Source of the DNA: Pseudanabaena sp. ABRG5-3 | GTDB lineage: Bacteria; Cyanobacteriota; Cyanobacteriia; Pseudanabaenales; Pseudanabaenaceae | Length of the DNA: 64,000 nucleotides | Assembly (NCBI RefSeq): GCF_003967015.1 | Contig: NZ_AP017560.1 | Coordinates: 4,400,048-4,464,047, forward strand | Direction: 5' to 3' | Shown: positions 55,610 through 64,000 of the stretch, one piece after another | Numbering within the stretch: the stretch's first letter is position 1 | Layout: every line of letters begins with the position of its first letter | Translations under genes and position numbers: made by a program | The notes under the pieces: generated by a model | Seen by the model: only the letters and a program-made list of their open reading frames with translations | Databases searched by the model: none | What the model was told of the DNA's origin: nothing

Positions 55610-55902
55610 AATCTATACGCCTCTTATCTTCTCTTTCACAAAGATTTTGACTAATAGAGATTATATAGTGTTTTGCAATACTAAAGAAGTTATAGAGTAT
55701 GAAGATATTTCAATATTTAAGACAAGGCTTAGCGAATGGTTTAGATATATTACAAAACGCTACCCTAGCATCTAGATTAACTTATGTTTCTAGATATTTC
55801 TAAGTGTTACTAAATACTCTCGATACTGGATTTGTTTATTAATTTCTCTGAAAGAAACTAACGGATTACAGATCTAAAAGAGAGAATAAATACATTCTTT
55901 TT

Positions 55903-56439
55903 TTGAATAATAAAACTAAAAAATTGGCTACTTCTAATTTTGGCTCAATTCTGGTGATTGGTTATGGCAATTCCCTCAGAAGTGATGACGGGGCAGGGTG
56001 TCGAGTGTCTGATATTGTCGCTAGCTGGAATTTGCCCTATGTGCGATCGCTAACCGTCCACCAACTTACCCCCGAACTTGCAGAACCGATCGCGCAGTCG
56101 GAGTTAGCGATCTTTATTGATGCTTGGGTTGGGGGCAATGAGCAGTCGAGTAAGCGCAAGAAATCACCCCCCGTACTCCAAGTCCAAAGGATTGCAGTAT
56201 CCAAGCAGCTCAACTCTGCGCCATCGGTCGAACTTGGGCATCTTTCCGATCCGCGATCGCTACTTTTATTAGCACAACAGGTTTATGGCGAAGTCCCCGT
56301 AGCCTACTCGCTATTACTACCTGCGGTGAATTGGGAATTTGGGGAACAAGTGTCTGCCGTAACTCGCAAAAGTATTGAACAAGCTGTTGATTTCCTTCAA
56401 AACCTATGCACGAAGTTAGTATCATCCAATCAATGCTAG
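55903..56439 (+). CDS. hoxW: HoxW, C-terminal endopeptidase for HoxH
   Basis: Removes the HoxH tail after nickel insertion. About 178 residues. The protease motif is VIGYGNSLRSDDGAG with the metal-sensing Asp. A second Asp lies in LAIFIDAWVG and a His in SVELGHLSDP. No ATG exists before the core motif: a TTG at 55903 or 55924 must serve, and the choice is open. It overlaps hypA by 34 nt. The upstream gap 55610-55902 shows no gene. Confidence 0.88.
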   Translation: MNNKTKKLATSNFGSILVIGYGNSLRSDDGAGCRVSDIVASWNLPYVRSLTVHQLTPELAEPIAQSELAIFIDAWVGGNEQSSKRKKSPPVLQVQRIAVSKQLNSAPSVELGHLSDPRSLLLLAQQVYGEVPVAYSLLLPAVNWEFGEQVSAVTRKSIEQAVDFLQNLCTKLVSSNQC

Positions 56440-56747
56440 ACATAGCATTTGATCAAGCCGAATCCCAAGGCGCAAACCAAATCCATCAGCTAAATTTGCG
56501 GGTAGGGGCAATTTCAGGTGTTGTGCCTGAAGCTCTGCAATTTGCCTTTAATTCCTGTACAGAAGGAACGATCGCCTCAGATGCAAAATTAGAAATAGAA
56601 TGGGTAAAGGCGGTCTGTTACTGTCCACAGTGTCATGCAGAATTTACTCCCCATGATTGGGTTTATGTTTGTCCGCGCTGCGAACGGCTGACCCATGAAA
56701 TTCGCCAAGGTCGAGAATTGCAATTAGTCTCTTTAGAGGTTTCCTGA
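56406..56747 (+). CDS. hypA: Hydrogenase nickel incorporation protein HypA
   Basis: A nickel chaperone of 113 residues. The N-terminal MHEVSI has the Ni-binding His2. The zinc site is formed by [10 protein letters not shown] and YVCPRCERL. It overlaps hoxW and ends 1 nt before hypB. Confidence 0.96.
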   Translation: MHEVSIIQSMLDIAFDQAESQGANQIHQLNLRVGAISGVVPEALQFAFNSCTEGTIASDAKLEIEWVKAVCYCPQCHAEFTPHDWVYVCPRCERLTHEIRQGRELQLVSLEVS

Positions 56748-56748
56748 T

Positions 56749-57561
56749 ATGTGTCTAGATTGCGGCTGTAGTGATATTCCTGAAGGCATTGTCAAGATTC
56801 ACACCCATGATCATTTACACGATCACGATCATACCCACCCCCATGATCATGAACATCCCCACGATCATCATCATGAACATATCGCTTTAGATAGCGATCG
56901 CCGCACCATTGCCATTAGCCAATCAATTCTGTCGCAAAATGATCGCCTTGCCGAGCGTAATCATGGCTACTTCATGGCAAAGGGAATCAGTGTTTTGAAT
57001 GTACTTTCTTCTCCAGGGGCAGGTAAAACGGCGCTCTTGGAACGCACGATGACAGAGTTACGAGATCGCCTCAAATCAGCCATCATCGTTGGCGATCTGG
57101 CAACGGATAATGATGCCCAAAGATTAAGGCGATCGGGCGCAGAGGTCATTCAAATTACTACAGGTTCGGTTTGTCATCTAGAAGCAGAAATGATCGCTAA
57201 AGCCTTGCAGCAGATGCACCTTGATGGTGTGAAATTATTAGCGATCGAGAACGTTGGTAATCTCGTCTGTCCTGCGGCTTACGACCTCGGCGAGAATTTG
57301 CGTGTGGTAGTATTTTCTGTCACCGAAGGCGAAGATAAGCCTCTCAAATATCCCGTAATGTTCAAGACTGCGGATATTGTTTTAATCAGCAAAATTGATC
57401 TCGCGGAAGTGGTGGAGTTTAACCGTGAGCTAGCTTTGCACAACATTCATCAAATTGCACCACAGGCTAAGATCTTAGAGATTTCTGCAAAAACGGGAGT
57501 AGGGATGCAAGATTGGTGCCAATGTATTGAGCAATCATTACAAAAATCTCTTGCTGTATAA
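56749..57561 (+). CDS. hypB: Hydrogenase nickel incorporation GTPase HypB
   Basis: A GTPase that drives nickel delivery. 270 residues. The N-terminal CLDCGCSD is the high-affinity Ni site. A His-rich stretch ([17 protein letters not shown], about 20-45) can store nickel. The P-loop is [13 protein letters not shown]. The later metal and switch region is [16 protein letters not shown]. It follows hypA directly. Confidence 0.96.
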   Translation: MCLDCGCSDIPEGIVKIHTHDHLHDHDHTHPHDHEHPHDHHHEHIALDSDRRTIAISQSILSQNDRLAERNHGYFMAKGISVLNVLSSPGAGKTALLERTMTELRDRLKSAIIVGDLATDNDAQRLRRSGAEVIQITTGSVCHLEAEMIAKALQQMHLDGVKLLAIENVGNLVCPAAYDLGENLRVVVFSVTEGEDKPLKYPVMFKTADIVLISKIDLAEVVEFNRELALHNIHQIAPQAKILEISAKTGVGMQDWCQCIEQSLQKSLAV

Positions 57562-57665
57562 TCAAAATATTAATAATTAATAGAAGTTAGTTATAAGAAT
57601 AGTGCGTTACTTAAAATTAGACTGAAGTTTTGATACTATATTCTAAAATTTTTGAGGTCAATCTA

Positions 57666-58325
57666 ATGCAACTTTTTACGATTGGTCATTCTAACCACAG
57701 TGCCAGAAATTTTATTGAACTTTTACAACAGCACAAAATAACAGCTTTAGCAGATGTGAGATCTCGTCCCTATAGTCGTTACTTGCCACATTTTTGCCAA
57801 GCACAATTAAAGAAGCATTTAGAAGACGATCACATTCGTTATGTTTTCTTAGGGCAAGAGTTAGGCGCGAGACCTGAAGATCCATTTTGCTATGTAGACG
57901 GTAAAGCTCTGTATGAGAGAATTGCCGCGACTGACTTATTTACAGAGGGTATAAGACGAATACTAAAAGGAGTAAAAAGTCGTCATAGAATTGCATTGAT
58001 GTGTGCTGAAAAAGACCCACTAACTTGTCATCGAGCAATTTTAGTCTGTCAACATCTTAAGGAATACGATTTAGATATCCAGCATATTAAGAATAACGGC
58101 GAATTAGAATCTCATGGAGATTTGGAGGAAAGATTATTAGTTAAGCATGGGTTTAGTCAATTCACAAACAATAATCTCGCGAGCCAACTCTCACTTTTTG
58201 ATATTCTAGAACCGATCCAAAGTATATCTAATCAGTTAAACAAAGAAGATTGTTTGCTTGAAGCATATCAAAGACAAGGCAATGAAATCGCTTATGTAGA
58301 GGTTAATGGGGAGATTTATGCTTAA
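57666..58325 (+). CDS. DUF488 family protein, first of a three-gene cassette
   Basis: 219 residues. The DUF488 motifs are MQLFTIGHSNHSARNFIELL, ALADVRSRPYSRYLPHF and a Cys/His site seen as ALMCAEKDPLTCHRAIL. Function unknown; the fold may bind nucleic acid or nucleotides. ATG 57666 with GAGGT upstream is chosen over 57630. The next gene overlaps its stop by 8 nt. It sits between hypB and hypF, breaking the hyp run. Confidence 0.82.
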   Translation: MQLFTIGHSNHSARNFIELLQQHKITALADVRSRPYSRYLPHFCQAQLKKHLEDDHIRYVFLGQELGARPEDPFCYVDGKALYERIAATDLFTEGIRRILKGVKSRHRIALMCAEKDPLTCHRAILVCQHLKEYDLDIQHIKNNGELESHGDLEERLLVKHGFSQFTNNNLASQLSLFDILEPIQSISNQLNKEDCLLEAYQRQGNEIAYVEVNGEIYA

Positions 58326-58767
58326 TCCGTCAATTCAATTATTTACTATTGGCTTTACTCAAAAAAGCGCTGAGCAGTTTTTTGAATCCTTGATTAAGTC
58401 AGGTATCAAAACGCTCATTGATACAAGACTTAATAACGTTTCTCAACTGGCAGGATTCACAAAGAAAAATGACTTAAAGTATTTTCTTAAACAGGTTGGA
58501 GAAATTGATTATGTACATATTCTTGACTTAGCACCGACTAAAGATATTCTAGATGAATACAAGAAAAATAAAGGGGATTGGGAGGTATATGAGCGGAAGT
58601 TTTTAAAATTAATATCTGAACGTGAAATTGAGAAAAAAGTCTCACCTGAGTTAATCAGTTACGGCTGTTTGCTTTGCAGTGAAGCAAAACCTCACAACTG
58701 CCATCGTCGGCTAGTAGCTGAATACCTCAGTAAAAAATGGGGAAATATCAATATATGTCATCTATAA
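58318..58767 (+). CDS. DUF488 family protein, second of the cassette
   Basis: 149 residues. It begins MLNPSIQLFTIGFTQKSAEQFF, has TLIDTRLNNVSQLAGF, and ends with the Cys/His site GCLLCSEAKPHNCHRRLVAEYL. Diverged from the first DUF488 protein, so it is not a recent duplicate. GGGGAG precedes ATG 58318. It overlaps both neighbours, so the three genes form a tight operon. Confidence 0.82.
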   Translation: MLNPSIQLFTIGFTQKSAEQFFESLIKSGIKTLIDTRLNNVSQLAGFTKKNDLKYFLKQVGEIDYVHILDLAPTKDILDEYKKNKGDWEVYERKFLKLISEREIEKKVSPELISYGCLLCSEAKPHNCHRRLVAEYLSKKWGNINICHL

Positions 58768-59627
58768 AAAGAATTGTTTGTCTTGCTAATTCGTGGAAAT
58801 TAAAAGAGCGCTGTATTGCTGGAATTGATATTGATACAGGTAAATGGATTCGACCTGTGTGTGATTCTTTATACCCAGATGATGGCAGAGTTCCAAGATC
58901 TGTTTATATTCTGAACGGGAACGAGCCTAAGCTATTAGATATTTTAGAAATACCTCTAGCTGCTACTGGTAGCAACTTTGATTTTGAAAGTGAAAATCTA
59001 TCTATAATGAAAGGACAGTGGAAAGTTATCGGCAAGGCTAAAGCTCAAGATATAACTAAATATTGTGATGATGACTTAATACTACACAATAATTCTAAAT
59101 TTGTTAGTCTTGAATTTTTACAGTCATTACCTTCTGATAAAAGGAAAACTTTACAGTTAGTTAAGGTTTCTAGATTATCTGTAAAATCAAGACAGACTTC
59201 TAAAGATATAACCCAATGGCTAGGGACAATAGTTACATCTTCTGGCAAAAAATTGTCAGATATACCGATCACCGATCCTTCATTCATTAAGAAACTTGAG
59301 TATGGATTACAGACTAATGGTCAATATTTAATTACCATGAGTTTAGGAATGCCTTATAAACCAGTTGACTGGGAAATAAATGAGACACCTTGCTGGAAGT
59401 TGATAGCAGGTGTTATCGATTTAGTAGATAACCAAATTATTTCTATTGAAGATTTAATACACCAATCAGATGTAGAAATGAAAAGGGTTGGTTGGACAAA
59501 GCTTCAAGGTCGTGATTATCTAGTTCACAATTTTAATAAGCGATCACGTCAACTTTTAACACATGAAGAATTACGACAATTTTTAGATCATTTACAATCT
59601 CTTCCAAATGATCAACAGAATTCTTAA
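58755..59627 (+). CDS. Dual OB-fold (DuOB-like) protein, third of the cassette
   Basis: About 290 residues beginning MSSIKRIVCLANSWKLKERCIAGIDI, with WIRPVCDSLYPDDGRV following. This N-terminus matches proteins called dual OB domain-containing. OB folds suggest binding of nucleic acid. ATG 58755 overlaps the previous stop by 13 nt; ATG 58737 would add six residues. With two DUF488 genes it forms a three-gene module of unknown role. A defence or nucleic-acid-processing role is inference. Confidence 0.65.
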   Translation: MSSIKRIVCLANSWKLKERCIAGIDIDTGKWIRPVCDSLYPDDGRVPRSVYILNGNEPKLLDILEIPLAATGSNFDFESENLSIMKGQWKVIGKAKAQDITKYCDDDLILHNNSKFVSLEFLQSLPSDKRKTLQLVKVSRLSVKSRQTSKDITQWLGTIVTSSGKKLSDIPITDPSFIKKLEYGLQTNGQYLITMSLGMPYKPVDWEINETPCWKLIAGVIDLVDNQIISIEDLIHQSDVEMKRVGWTKLQGRDYLVHNFNKRSRQLLTHEELRQFLDHLQSLPNDQQNS

Positions 59628-59668
59628 ATATCTCTTAGCTTCCTCAATTTCTTATAGTTATCATAAGC

Positions 59669-62011
59669 ATGAGATTCAATAATGTGCAGTTACGATGCTT
59701 AGTGTTGCGTCTATCTGGTTCAGTACAAGGTATTGGATTTCGTCCTTTTGTTTATCGCCTTGCGAAGGAATTAGAGCTTAAAGGCTGGGTGAATAATAAT
59801 GCTCAGGGTGTAGCGATCGCAGTTGAAGGCGGTCAACAACAAATAGATTTATTCCTAGAACGTTTGCAATCAGAAAAACCTGCGCGATCGCAAATTGATC
59901 AAATCACTCAGGAATGGTGCGAACCTGCTCATTATAAGACTTTTGAGATTCATGAATCAACCGATAATTCATCGGTAAAAACAGCAATAATTTTGCCCGA
60001 CCTCGCCACCTGTGAGGATTGTTTACGAGATATATTTAACTCGAAAAATCGGCGATATTGCTATCCATTTACCAACTGCACGAACTGCGGAACTCGCTAC
60101 AGCATTATCAGAGCCGTGCCATACGATCGCCACAATACGACGATGCACAAGTTCCAAATGTGCGATGCTTGCCAAGCGGAATATGACAATCCTCTAGATC
60201 GGCGCTTCCATGCTCAGCCAAATGCTTGCCCGAATTGTGGTCCCCGTTTAGAACTTTGGGATCGTGAAGGTCGAATCCTAGCCATCGGTGAGCAGGCTCT
60301 ATTAGAAACTGTCGAAGCAATTAGAGAGGGCAAAATTTTAGCAATTAAAGGTTTAGGTGGATTTCAGTTGGTGGTGGATGCGAATAATCCAGAGGCGATC
60401 GCCAAACTCCGAGAACGCAAACACCGTCCCCATAAGCCTTTGGCTCTGATGTATCCCAATTTAGAAAGTATTCATCAAGATTGCCAAGTATCGGTACTAG
60501 AAGCACAGTTATTAAAGTCAACTGAAGCACCTATCGTACTTTTACAGAAATTAAACAAGGGGCTTAAGTCCCTTGTCTCTGACAATGACTATATCGGGGT
60601 AATGTTGCCCTATACGCCGCTTCATCATTTGTTAATGGCAGGCTTGCAATCTCCCATTGTGGCGACCAGTGGCAACCTGTCCGATGAGCCAATTTGTATT
60701 GATAATCAAGAAGCGATCGCCTGTTTAGGAAATATTGCGGATTTATTTTTAGTTCATAATCGCGATATTGCTCAGCCTGTCGATGATTCGGTGGTGAGAG
60801 TAATTGGCGATCGACCTGTGATTTTGCGGAGAGCAAGAGGTTATGCACCCTCTCCCATCAATATGTCAGCCCCCCTAGCCCCCCAGTATTGGGGGGGAAT
60901 AGAATATAAAAAATCCCCCAGTATTGGGGGATTTAGGAGGCTAAAAATCCTCGCTCTAGGTGGACACCTCAAAAACACGATCGCCTTATCCATCAATAAC
61001 TCAATTATTCTTAGTCAACATATTGGCGATTTGGAGACAACGAAGGCTTTTGAGCATTTTCAACGGATTATTCAATGCTTGAGTGAGACTTACGAATTTC
61101 AACCTGAGGCGATCGCCTGTGATACTCATCCCGATTATCTCTCTACCCAATATGCGCGACAGTTAGCCCAATCTTTGCAGATTCCCTTAATTCCTGTACA
61201 GCACCATTACGCCCATGTACTAGCTTGTATGGTAGACAATCAGATTTTTACACCAGTCTTGGGAATTGCTTGGGATGGGACGGGTTATGGAACTGATGGT
61301 ACGATCTGGGGTGGAGAATTTCTGAAGATTACTGATTCAGGATTTGAAAGGGTTACTCATTTACGCCAGTTTCCTTTACTAGGTGGTGACAAAGCGGCAA
61401 AAGAACCACGTCGGGTAGCGTTGGGCATACTTTGGGAAATCTTTGGCGATCGCCTTTGGGATTTGCAATTGCCTACCTTACAATCATTCACAAATTCTGA
61501 ATTAAGAATTTTAAAAACTTTATTAACAAAACCGCATCATGTTTCCCAAACTTCAAGTATTGGTAGATTGTTTGATGCAGTTGCCTCTTTACTTAATATT
61601 TGTCAAGTTAGCAGTTTTGAAGGACAAGCCGCGATCGCTTTAGAGCAACTATGTGATGAGGCTACTGATGACTGTTATGGGATGGATGTTAAGAATGACG
61701 GTGAAATTGACTGGTTTAACCTGATTCAATCTATCTTAGAAGATATCCAAAATCAAACTGCGATCGCGACGATTGCGACTAAATTCCATAATTCCTTAGT
61801 GGCAGTAATGGTGACAATCGCCAAGCAAATTGGGATAGAGAAAATTGTGTTAACGGGAGGATGTTTTCAAAATCGATATTTAACTGAAAGAGCAAGCGAC
61901 AAGTTAACGCAAGCAGGATTTCAAGTTTATTGTCATCAAAACATTCCACCCAATGATGGAGGGATTGCCGCAGGACAAATTATGGCAGCATTACGAGAAA
62001 TATCCTATTGA
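59669..62011 (+). CDS. hypF: Carbamoyltransferase HypF
   Basis: Makes the carbamoyl-AMP used for the cyanide ligands and loads HypE. 780 residues. Domains in order: acylphosphatase (SGSVQGIGFRPFVYR, about 14-100), zinc fingers (CEDCLRD, CTNCGTRY, CDACQAEY, CPNCGPR), a YrdC-like domain (about 200-395), and a Kae1-like domain with VQHHYAHVLACM and GIAWDGTGYG. A repeat-derived insert (nt 60866-60950) adds about 28 residues before ILALGGHLKNTIAL. A second palindrome lies at 60553-60576. The frame stays open. Confidence 0.95.
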   Translation: MRFNNVQLRCLVLRLSGSVQGIGFRPFVYRLAKELELKGWVNNNAQGVAIAVEGGQQQIDLFLERLQSEKPARSQIDQITQEWCEPAHYKTFEIHESTDNSSVKTAIILPDLATCEDCLRDIFNSKNRRYCYPFTNCTNCGTRYSIIRAVPYDRHNTTMHKFQMCDACQAEYDNPLDRRFHAQPNACPNCGPRLELWDREGRILAIGEQALLETVEAIREGKILAIKGLGGFQLVVDANNPEAIAKLRERKHRPHKPLALMYPNLESIHQDCQVSVLEAQLLKSTEAPIVLLQKLNKGLKSLVSDNDYIGVMLPYTPLHHLLMAGLQSPIVATSGNLSDEPICIDNQEAIACLGNIADLFLVHNRDIAQPVDDSVVRVIGDRPVILRRARGYAPSPINMSAPLAPQYWGGIEYKKSPSIGGFRRLKILALGGHLKNTIALSINNSIILSQHIGDLETTKAFEHFQRIIQCLSETYEFQPEAIACDTHPDYLSTQYARQLAQSLQIPLIPVQHHYAHVLACMVDNQIFTPVLGIAWDGTGYGTDGTIWGGEFLKITDSGFERVTHLRQFPLLGGDKAAKEPRRVALGILWEIFGDRLWDLQLPTLQSFTNSELRILKTLLTKPHHVSQTSSIGRLFDAVASLLNICQVSSFEGQAAIALEQLCDEATDDCYGMDVKNDGEIDWFNLIQSILEDIQNQTAIATIATKFHNSLVAVMVTIAKQIGIEKIVLTGGCFQNRYLTERASDKLTQAGFQVYCHQNIPPNDGGIAAGQIMAALREISY
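60553..60576. repeat. Palindrome acaaggggcttaagtccctt inside hypF
   Basis: Matches the intergenic palindrome at 6093-6114 except for one base. It encodes NKGLKSLV in a linker before DNDYIGVMLPYTPLHH. Confidence 0.6.
60866..60950. repeat. G/C-rich palindromes inside hypF
   Basis: Two hairpins, ccccccagtattggggggg and atcccccagtattgggggat, lie side by side. They add about 28 residues (SAPLAPQYWGG ... SPSIGGFRRL) between the YrdC-like and Kae1-like domains. Confidence 0.8.
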
Positions 62012-62038
62012 AGAATCGTGCAAAGCACGATTCTTCAA
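62008..62038 (+). terminator. Hairpin overlapping the hypF stop
   Basis: ttgaagaatcgtgc pairs with gcacgattcttcaa around aaa. No T-run follows, so it may attenuate rather than stop transcription into hypC. Confidence 0.5.
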
Positions 62039-62065
62039 TGTCTGTAAACCAAGGAGCTTAAAATC

Positions 62066-62284
62066 ATGTGTTTAGCTATTCCCGGAAAAATTCTCTCTAT
62101 TCAAGGGGAAGACTTAATGAGAGTCGGCAAAGTGAGTTTTAGTGGTGTTGTGAAAGAAGTAAATCTTGCCTATTTACCAGAAGCAGAAATTGGTGACTAT
62201 GCGATTATCCATGCAGGGGTGGCAATTTCCATCGTTGATCCCGCAGAAGCAGAACAAACATTACTCGATTTGCAACAAATTTAG
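62066..62284 (+). CDS. hypC: Hydrogenase maturation chaperone HypC
   Basis: A 72-residue chaperone that carries the Fe(CN)2CO unit to HoxH. The essential N-terminal Cys2 is in MCLAIPGKI. The OB-like body has [31 protein letters not shown] lies upstream. hypD starts 11 nt after its stop. Confidence 0.96.
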   Translation: MCLAIPGKILSIQGEDLMRVGKVSFSGVVKEVNLAYLPEAEIGDYAIIHAGVAISIVDPAEAEQTLLDLQQI

Positions 62285-62294
62285 ATCAACTGCG

Positions 62295-63386
62295 ATGAAA
62301 TATATTGACGAATACCGCGATCGCCAACTTGCTCATGAATATGCCTCAGCGATCGCCTCCATAACTACTCGTCCTTGGACATTGATGGAAATCTGTGGCG
62401 GACAAACCCACTCCATTGTTAAACATGGCATCGATCGCCTGATTCCATCAGAAATTACCCTCATTCACGGGCCAGGTTGTCCCGTCTGTGTTACGCCTAT
62501 TGCTCTGATCGATCAAGCGATCGCGATCGCCTCACAACCCAATGTCACTTTATGCTCCTTTGGCGATATGTTGCGCGTTCCCGGAAGTAGTAGTGATTTG
62601 TTAAGTGCAAAGGCTTCAGGGGCAGATGTACGGATGGTTTATTCCCCCCTTGATGCAGTTAAGCTCGCCCAACAAGACTCTCATCGCCAAGTCATATTTT
62701 TTGCGGTTGGCTTTGAGACTACTGCGCCGATTACGGCTCTTGCGATCGCCCAAGCTGCCCAATTAGGTTTGGATAATTTCTCGATTCTCTGCGCCCATGT
62801 GCTTGTCCCGCCAGCAATGGAGGCAATTCTGAGCAATCCCGATCACATGATGCAGGGATTTTTGGCAGCAGGGCATGTTTGCACGGTGATGGGCTATGGC
62901 GAATATGAAGCGATCGCCCAACGATATCAAGTCCCTATCGTTGTGACAGGCTTTGAACCGATTGATATTTTGCAAGGGATTTATCTATGTATCAAGCAGT
63001 TGGAAGCAGGCAAAGCGGAAGTTGAAAATCAATATGCGCGATCGGTCAAAAAGGAGGGTAATCAACAGGCGATCGCAATGATGCAAGAAGTTTTTGAAGC
63101 GACGAATCGGCAATGGCGGGGCTTAGCAGAGATTCCTGAAAGTGGACTTAGATTGAAGGATAAATATGCTGCTTTTGATGCCCAAAAACGCTTTAACTAT
63201 GAGGATAATGCCCTAGAAATTTCTGAATCTCCGCTCTGTATTAGTGGTTTAATTTTGCAAGGTACAAGCAAGCCCCATCAATGTCCTAGTTTCGGCAAAG
63301 CTTGTACCCCTGAACATCCCCTCGGTGCACCAATGGTTTCTTCGGAAGGTGCTTGTGTTGCCTATTATCAACATGCAGTAAGATAA
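62295..63386 (+). CDS. hypD: Hydrogenase maturation protein HypD
   Basis: The iron-sulfur scaffold on which the Fe(CN)2CO group is built with HypC. 363 residues from ATG 62295. Active-site Cys are in [10 protein letters not shown] and [10 protein letters not shown]. The C-terminal [4Fe-4S] ligands are within [19 protein letters not shown] and SEGACVAYY. It is the last gene of the hyp run. A perfect palindrome follows. Confidence 0.96.
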   Translation: MKYIDEYRDRQLAHEYASAIASITTRPWTLMEICGGQTHSIVKHGIDRLIPSEITLIHGPGCPVCVTPIALIDQAIAIASQPNVTLCSFGDMLRVPGSSSDLLSAKASGADVRMVYSPLDAVKLAQQDSHRQVIFFAVGFETTAPITALAIAQAAQLGLDNFSILCAHVLVPPAMEAILSNPDHMMQGFLAAGHVCTVMGYGEYEAIAQRYQVPIVVTGFEPIDILQGIYLCIKQLEAGKAEVENQYARSVKKEGNQQAIAMMQEVFEATNRQWRGLAEIPESGLRLKDKYAAFDAQKRFNYEDNALEISESPLCISGLILQGTSKPHQCPSFGKACTPEHPLGAPMVSSEGACVAYYQHAVR

Positions 63387-63388
63387 AT

Positions 63389-63433
63389 AACCAATTTTGA
63401 TGGGCTGGCAAAGCCAGCCCATCAAAATTGGTT
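63389..63433 (+). terminator. Perfect 21-bp palindrome after hypD
   Basis: The arms aaccaattttgatgggctgg(c) and their complement surround the loop aaa, 3 nt after the hypD stop. Likely the end of the hyp transcript; no T-run. Confidence 0.6.
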
Positions 63434-63455
63434 CTTGAATAAATTCTAAAATTCC

Positions 63456-64000
63456 ATGCTCACTAGACATACCCTCCATTTACCCAATCTTGACCTGTCC
63501 TACCTATTGGGCGGCAATGGCTCAGAAGCTTTATTGCTAATACATGGTATGGCAGATTCAGCGATGGTGTGGACAAATTTAGCAGAGCATCTAGGCAATG
63601 TGGGTGGCGATCGCTATCGGATTATTGCGCCTGATCTGCGTGGACATGGTGAGAGCAGCAAAGACATTACCGACTATTCCTTTGCGAGTATTATTGCGGA
63701 TTTAGAGGCTCTCATGGAACATTTGGGAATCACTAGCGCCCATGTACTTGCCCATTCATGGAGTGCCAAAACCGTCGCAATTTGGGCTACCCAAAAAAGC
63801 GATCGCTTTCGCAGTTTGATTTTGGTCGATCCATTTTTTATTGGCAGATTTCCGAGTTGGATCAGGATTACCTTCCCACTGATGTACCGTGTCTTACCAT
63901 TTCTAAAAGTAGTCGGAAACTTCCCAAATTACGAAACCGTAGAAAAGATTGCGCGGAGCCTCAAGCAATATCAAGGGTGGTCAGATTTCCAAAAAACGGT
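63456..64000 (+). CDS. Alpha/beta hydrolase, truncated by the right edge
   Basis: 181 codons are visible and the frame is open at the edge. LLLIHGMADSAMVW (oxyanion region), PDLRGHGESSK, and the nucleophile elbow VLAHSWSAKTV, where Ser lies between His and Trp, are seen. The acid and His are beyond the window. The substrate is unknown; the small hydrolase fold resembles many esterases and C-C hydrolases. Confidence 0.85.
   Translation, partial: MLTRHTLHLPNLDLSYLLGGNGSEALLLIHGMADSAMVWTNLAEHLGNVGGDRYRIIAPDLRGHGESSKDITDYSFASIIADLEALMEHLGITSAHVLAHSWSAKTVAIWATQKSDRFRSLILVDPFFIGRFPSWIRITFPLMYRVLPFLKVVGNFPNYETVEKIARSLKQYQGWSDFQKT

Overview
The window is chromosomal DNA from a cyanobacterium. It carries two psbA genes (photosystem II D1), a Psb28 family gene, a bidirectional NiFe hydrogenase with its maturation set, and many copies of the HIP1 octamer GCGATCGC. 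HIP1, heptanucleotide repeats, pyruvate formate-lyase and a hox hydrogenase would all fit a Pseudanabaena-like filamentous cyanobacterium, but genus is an inference. No rRNA, tRNA or CRISPR array was seen.

Layout. 1-15.6 kb is mostly housekeeping: pflB (cut by the left edge), a secreted hypothetical protein, tldD overlapping a GAF-PAS histidine kinase, a DUF1400 alpha/beta hydrolase, ppk2, an exopolysaccharide block (ugd, uxs, Wza-like export protein), a HAD hydrolase, ribE and ndk. 15.7-27.5 kb is an accessory island bounded by two psbA copies in direct orientation whose coding sequences appear identical. It holds a MITE with a 5-bp target duplication, a PIN toxin-antitoxin pair, a two-gene AAA ATPase/PD-(D/E)XK-like nuclease cassette, and a Type ISP-like restriction-modification gene split by a complete IS5-family element with a perfect 9-bp target duplication. 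27.7-31.1 kb is an MmeI-like single-chain restriction-modification gene that carries a whole DUF559 endonuclease domain nested in frame between palindromic repeats.

31.6-46.1 kb and 55.9-63.4 kb hold the hydrogenase system. hypE, hoxH, hoxY, hoxU, hoxF and hoxE lie in the first block. hoxW, hypA, hypB, hypF, hypC and hypD lie in the second. The hox structural genes are split: hoxEF are separated from hoxUYH by a Psb28-like gene, a 1306-residue STAND NTPase/TPR protein and glgX on the other strand. The hyp run is itself interrupted by a three-gene DUF488-DUF488-dual-OB cassette. Together with pflB, pfkA and glgX this suggests dark fermentative metabolism of glycogen with H2 and formate as products (inference).

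46.6-51.6 kb begins with pfkA. It continues into a repeat-rich stretch with degenerate HIP1-bearing minisatellites, a frameshifted DUF6883 gene next to DUF4926, a DUF3782-like gene, a complete IS4-family element with a perfect 9-bp target duplication, a DUF433/DUF5615 toxin-antitoxin pair, and a second decayed copy of the pfkA 3' end. 51.8-55.6 kb holds a TPM/LemA pair and an EF-G paralogue. The window ends inside an alpha/beta hydrolase gene.

Repeats are a dominant theme: at least three MITE-like families, many perfect palindromes at gene ends, and G/C-rich palindromes that have entered coding sequences without breaking the frame (the Type ISP gene, the MmeI-like gene, hypF).
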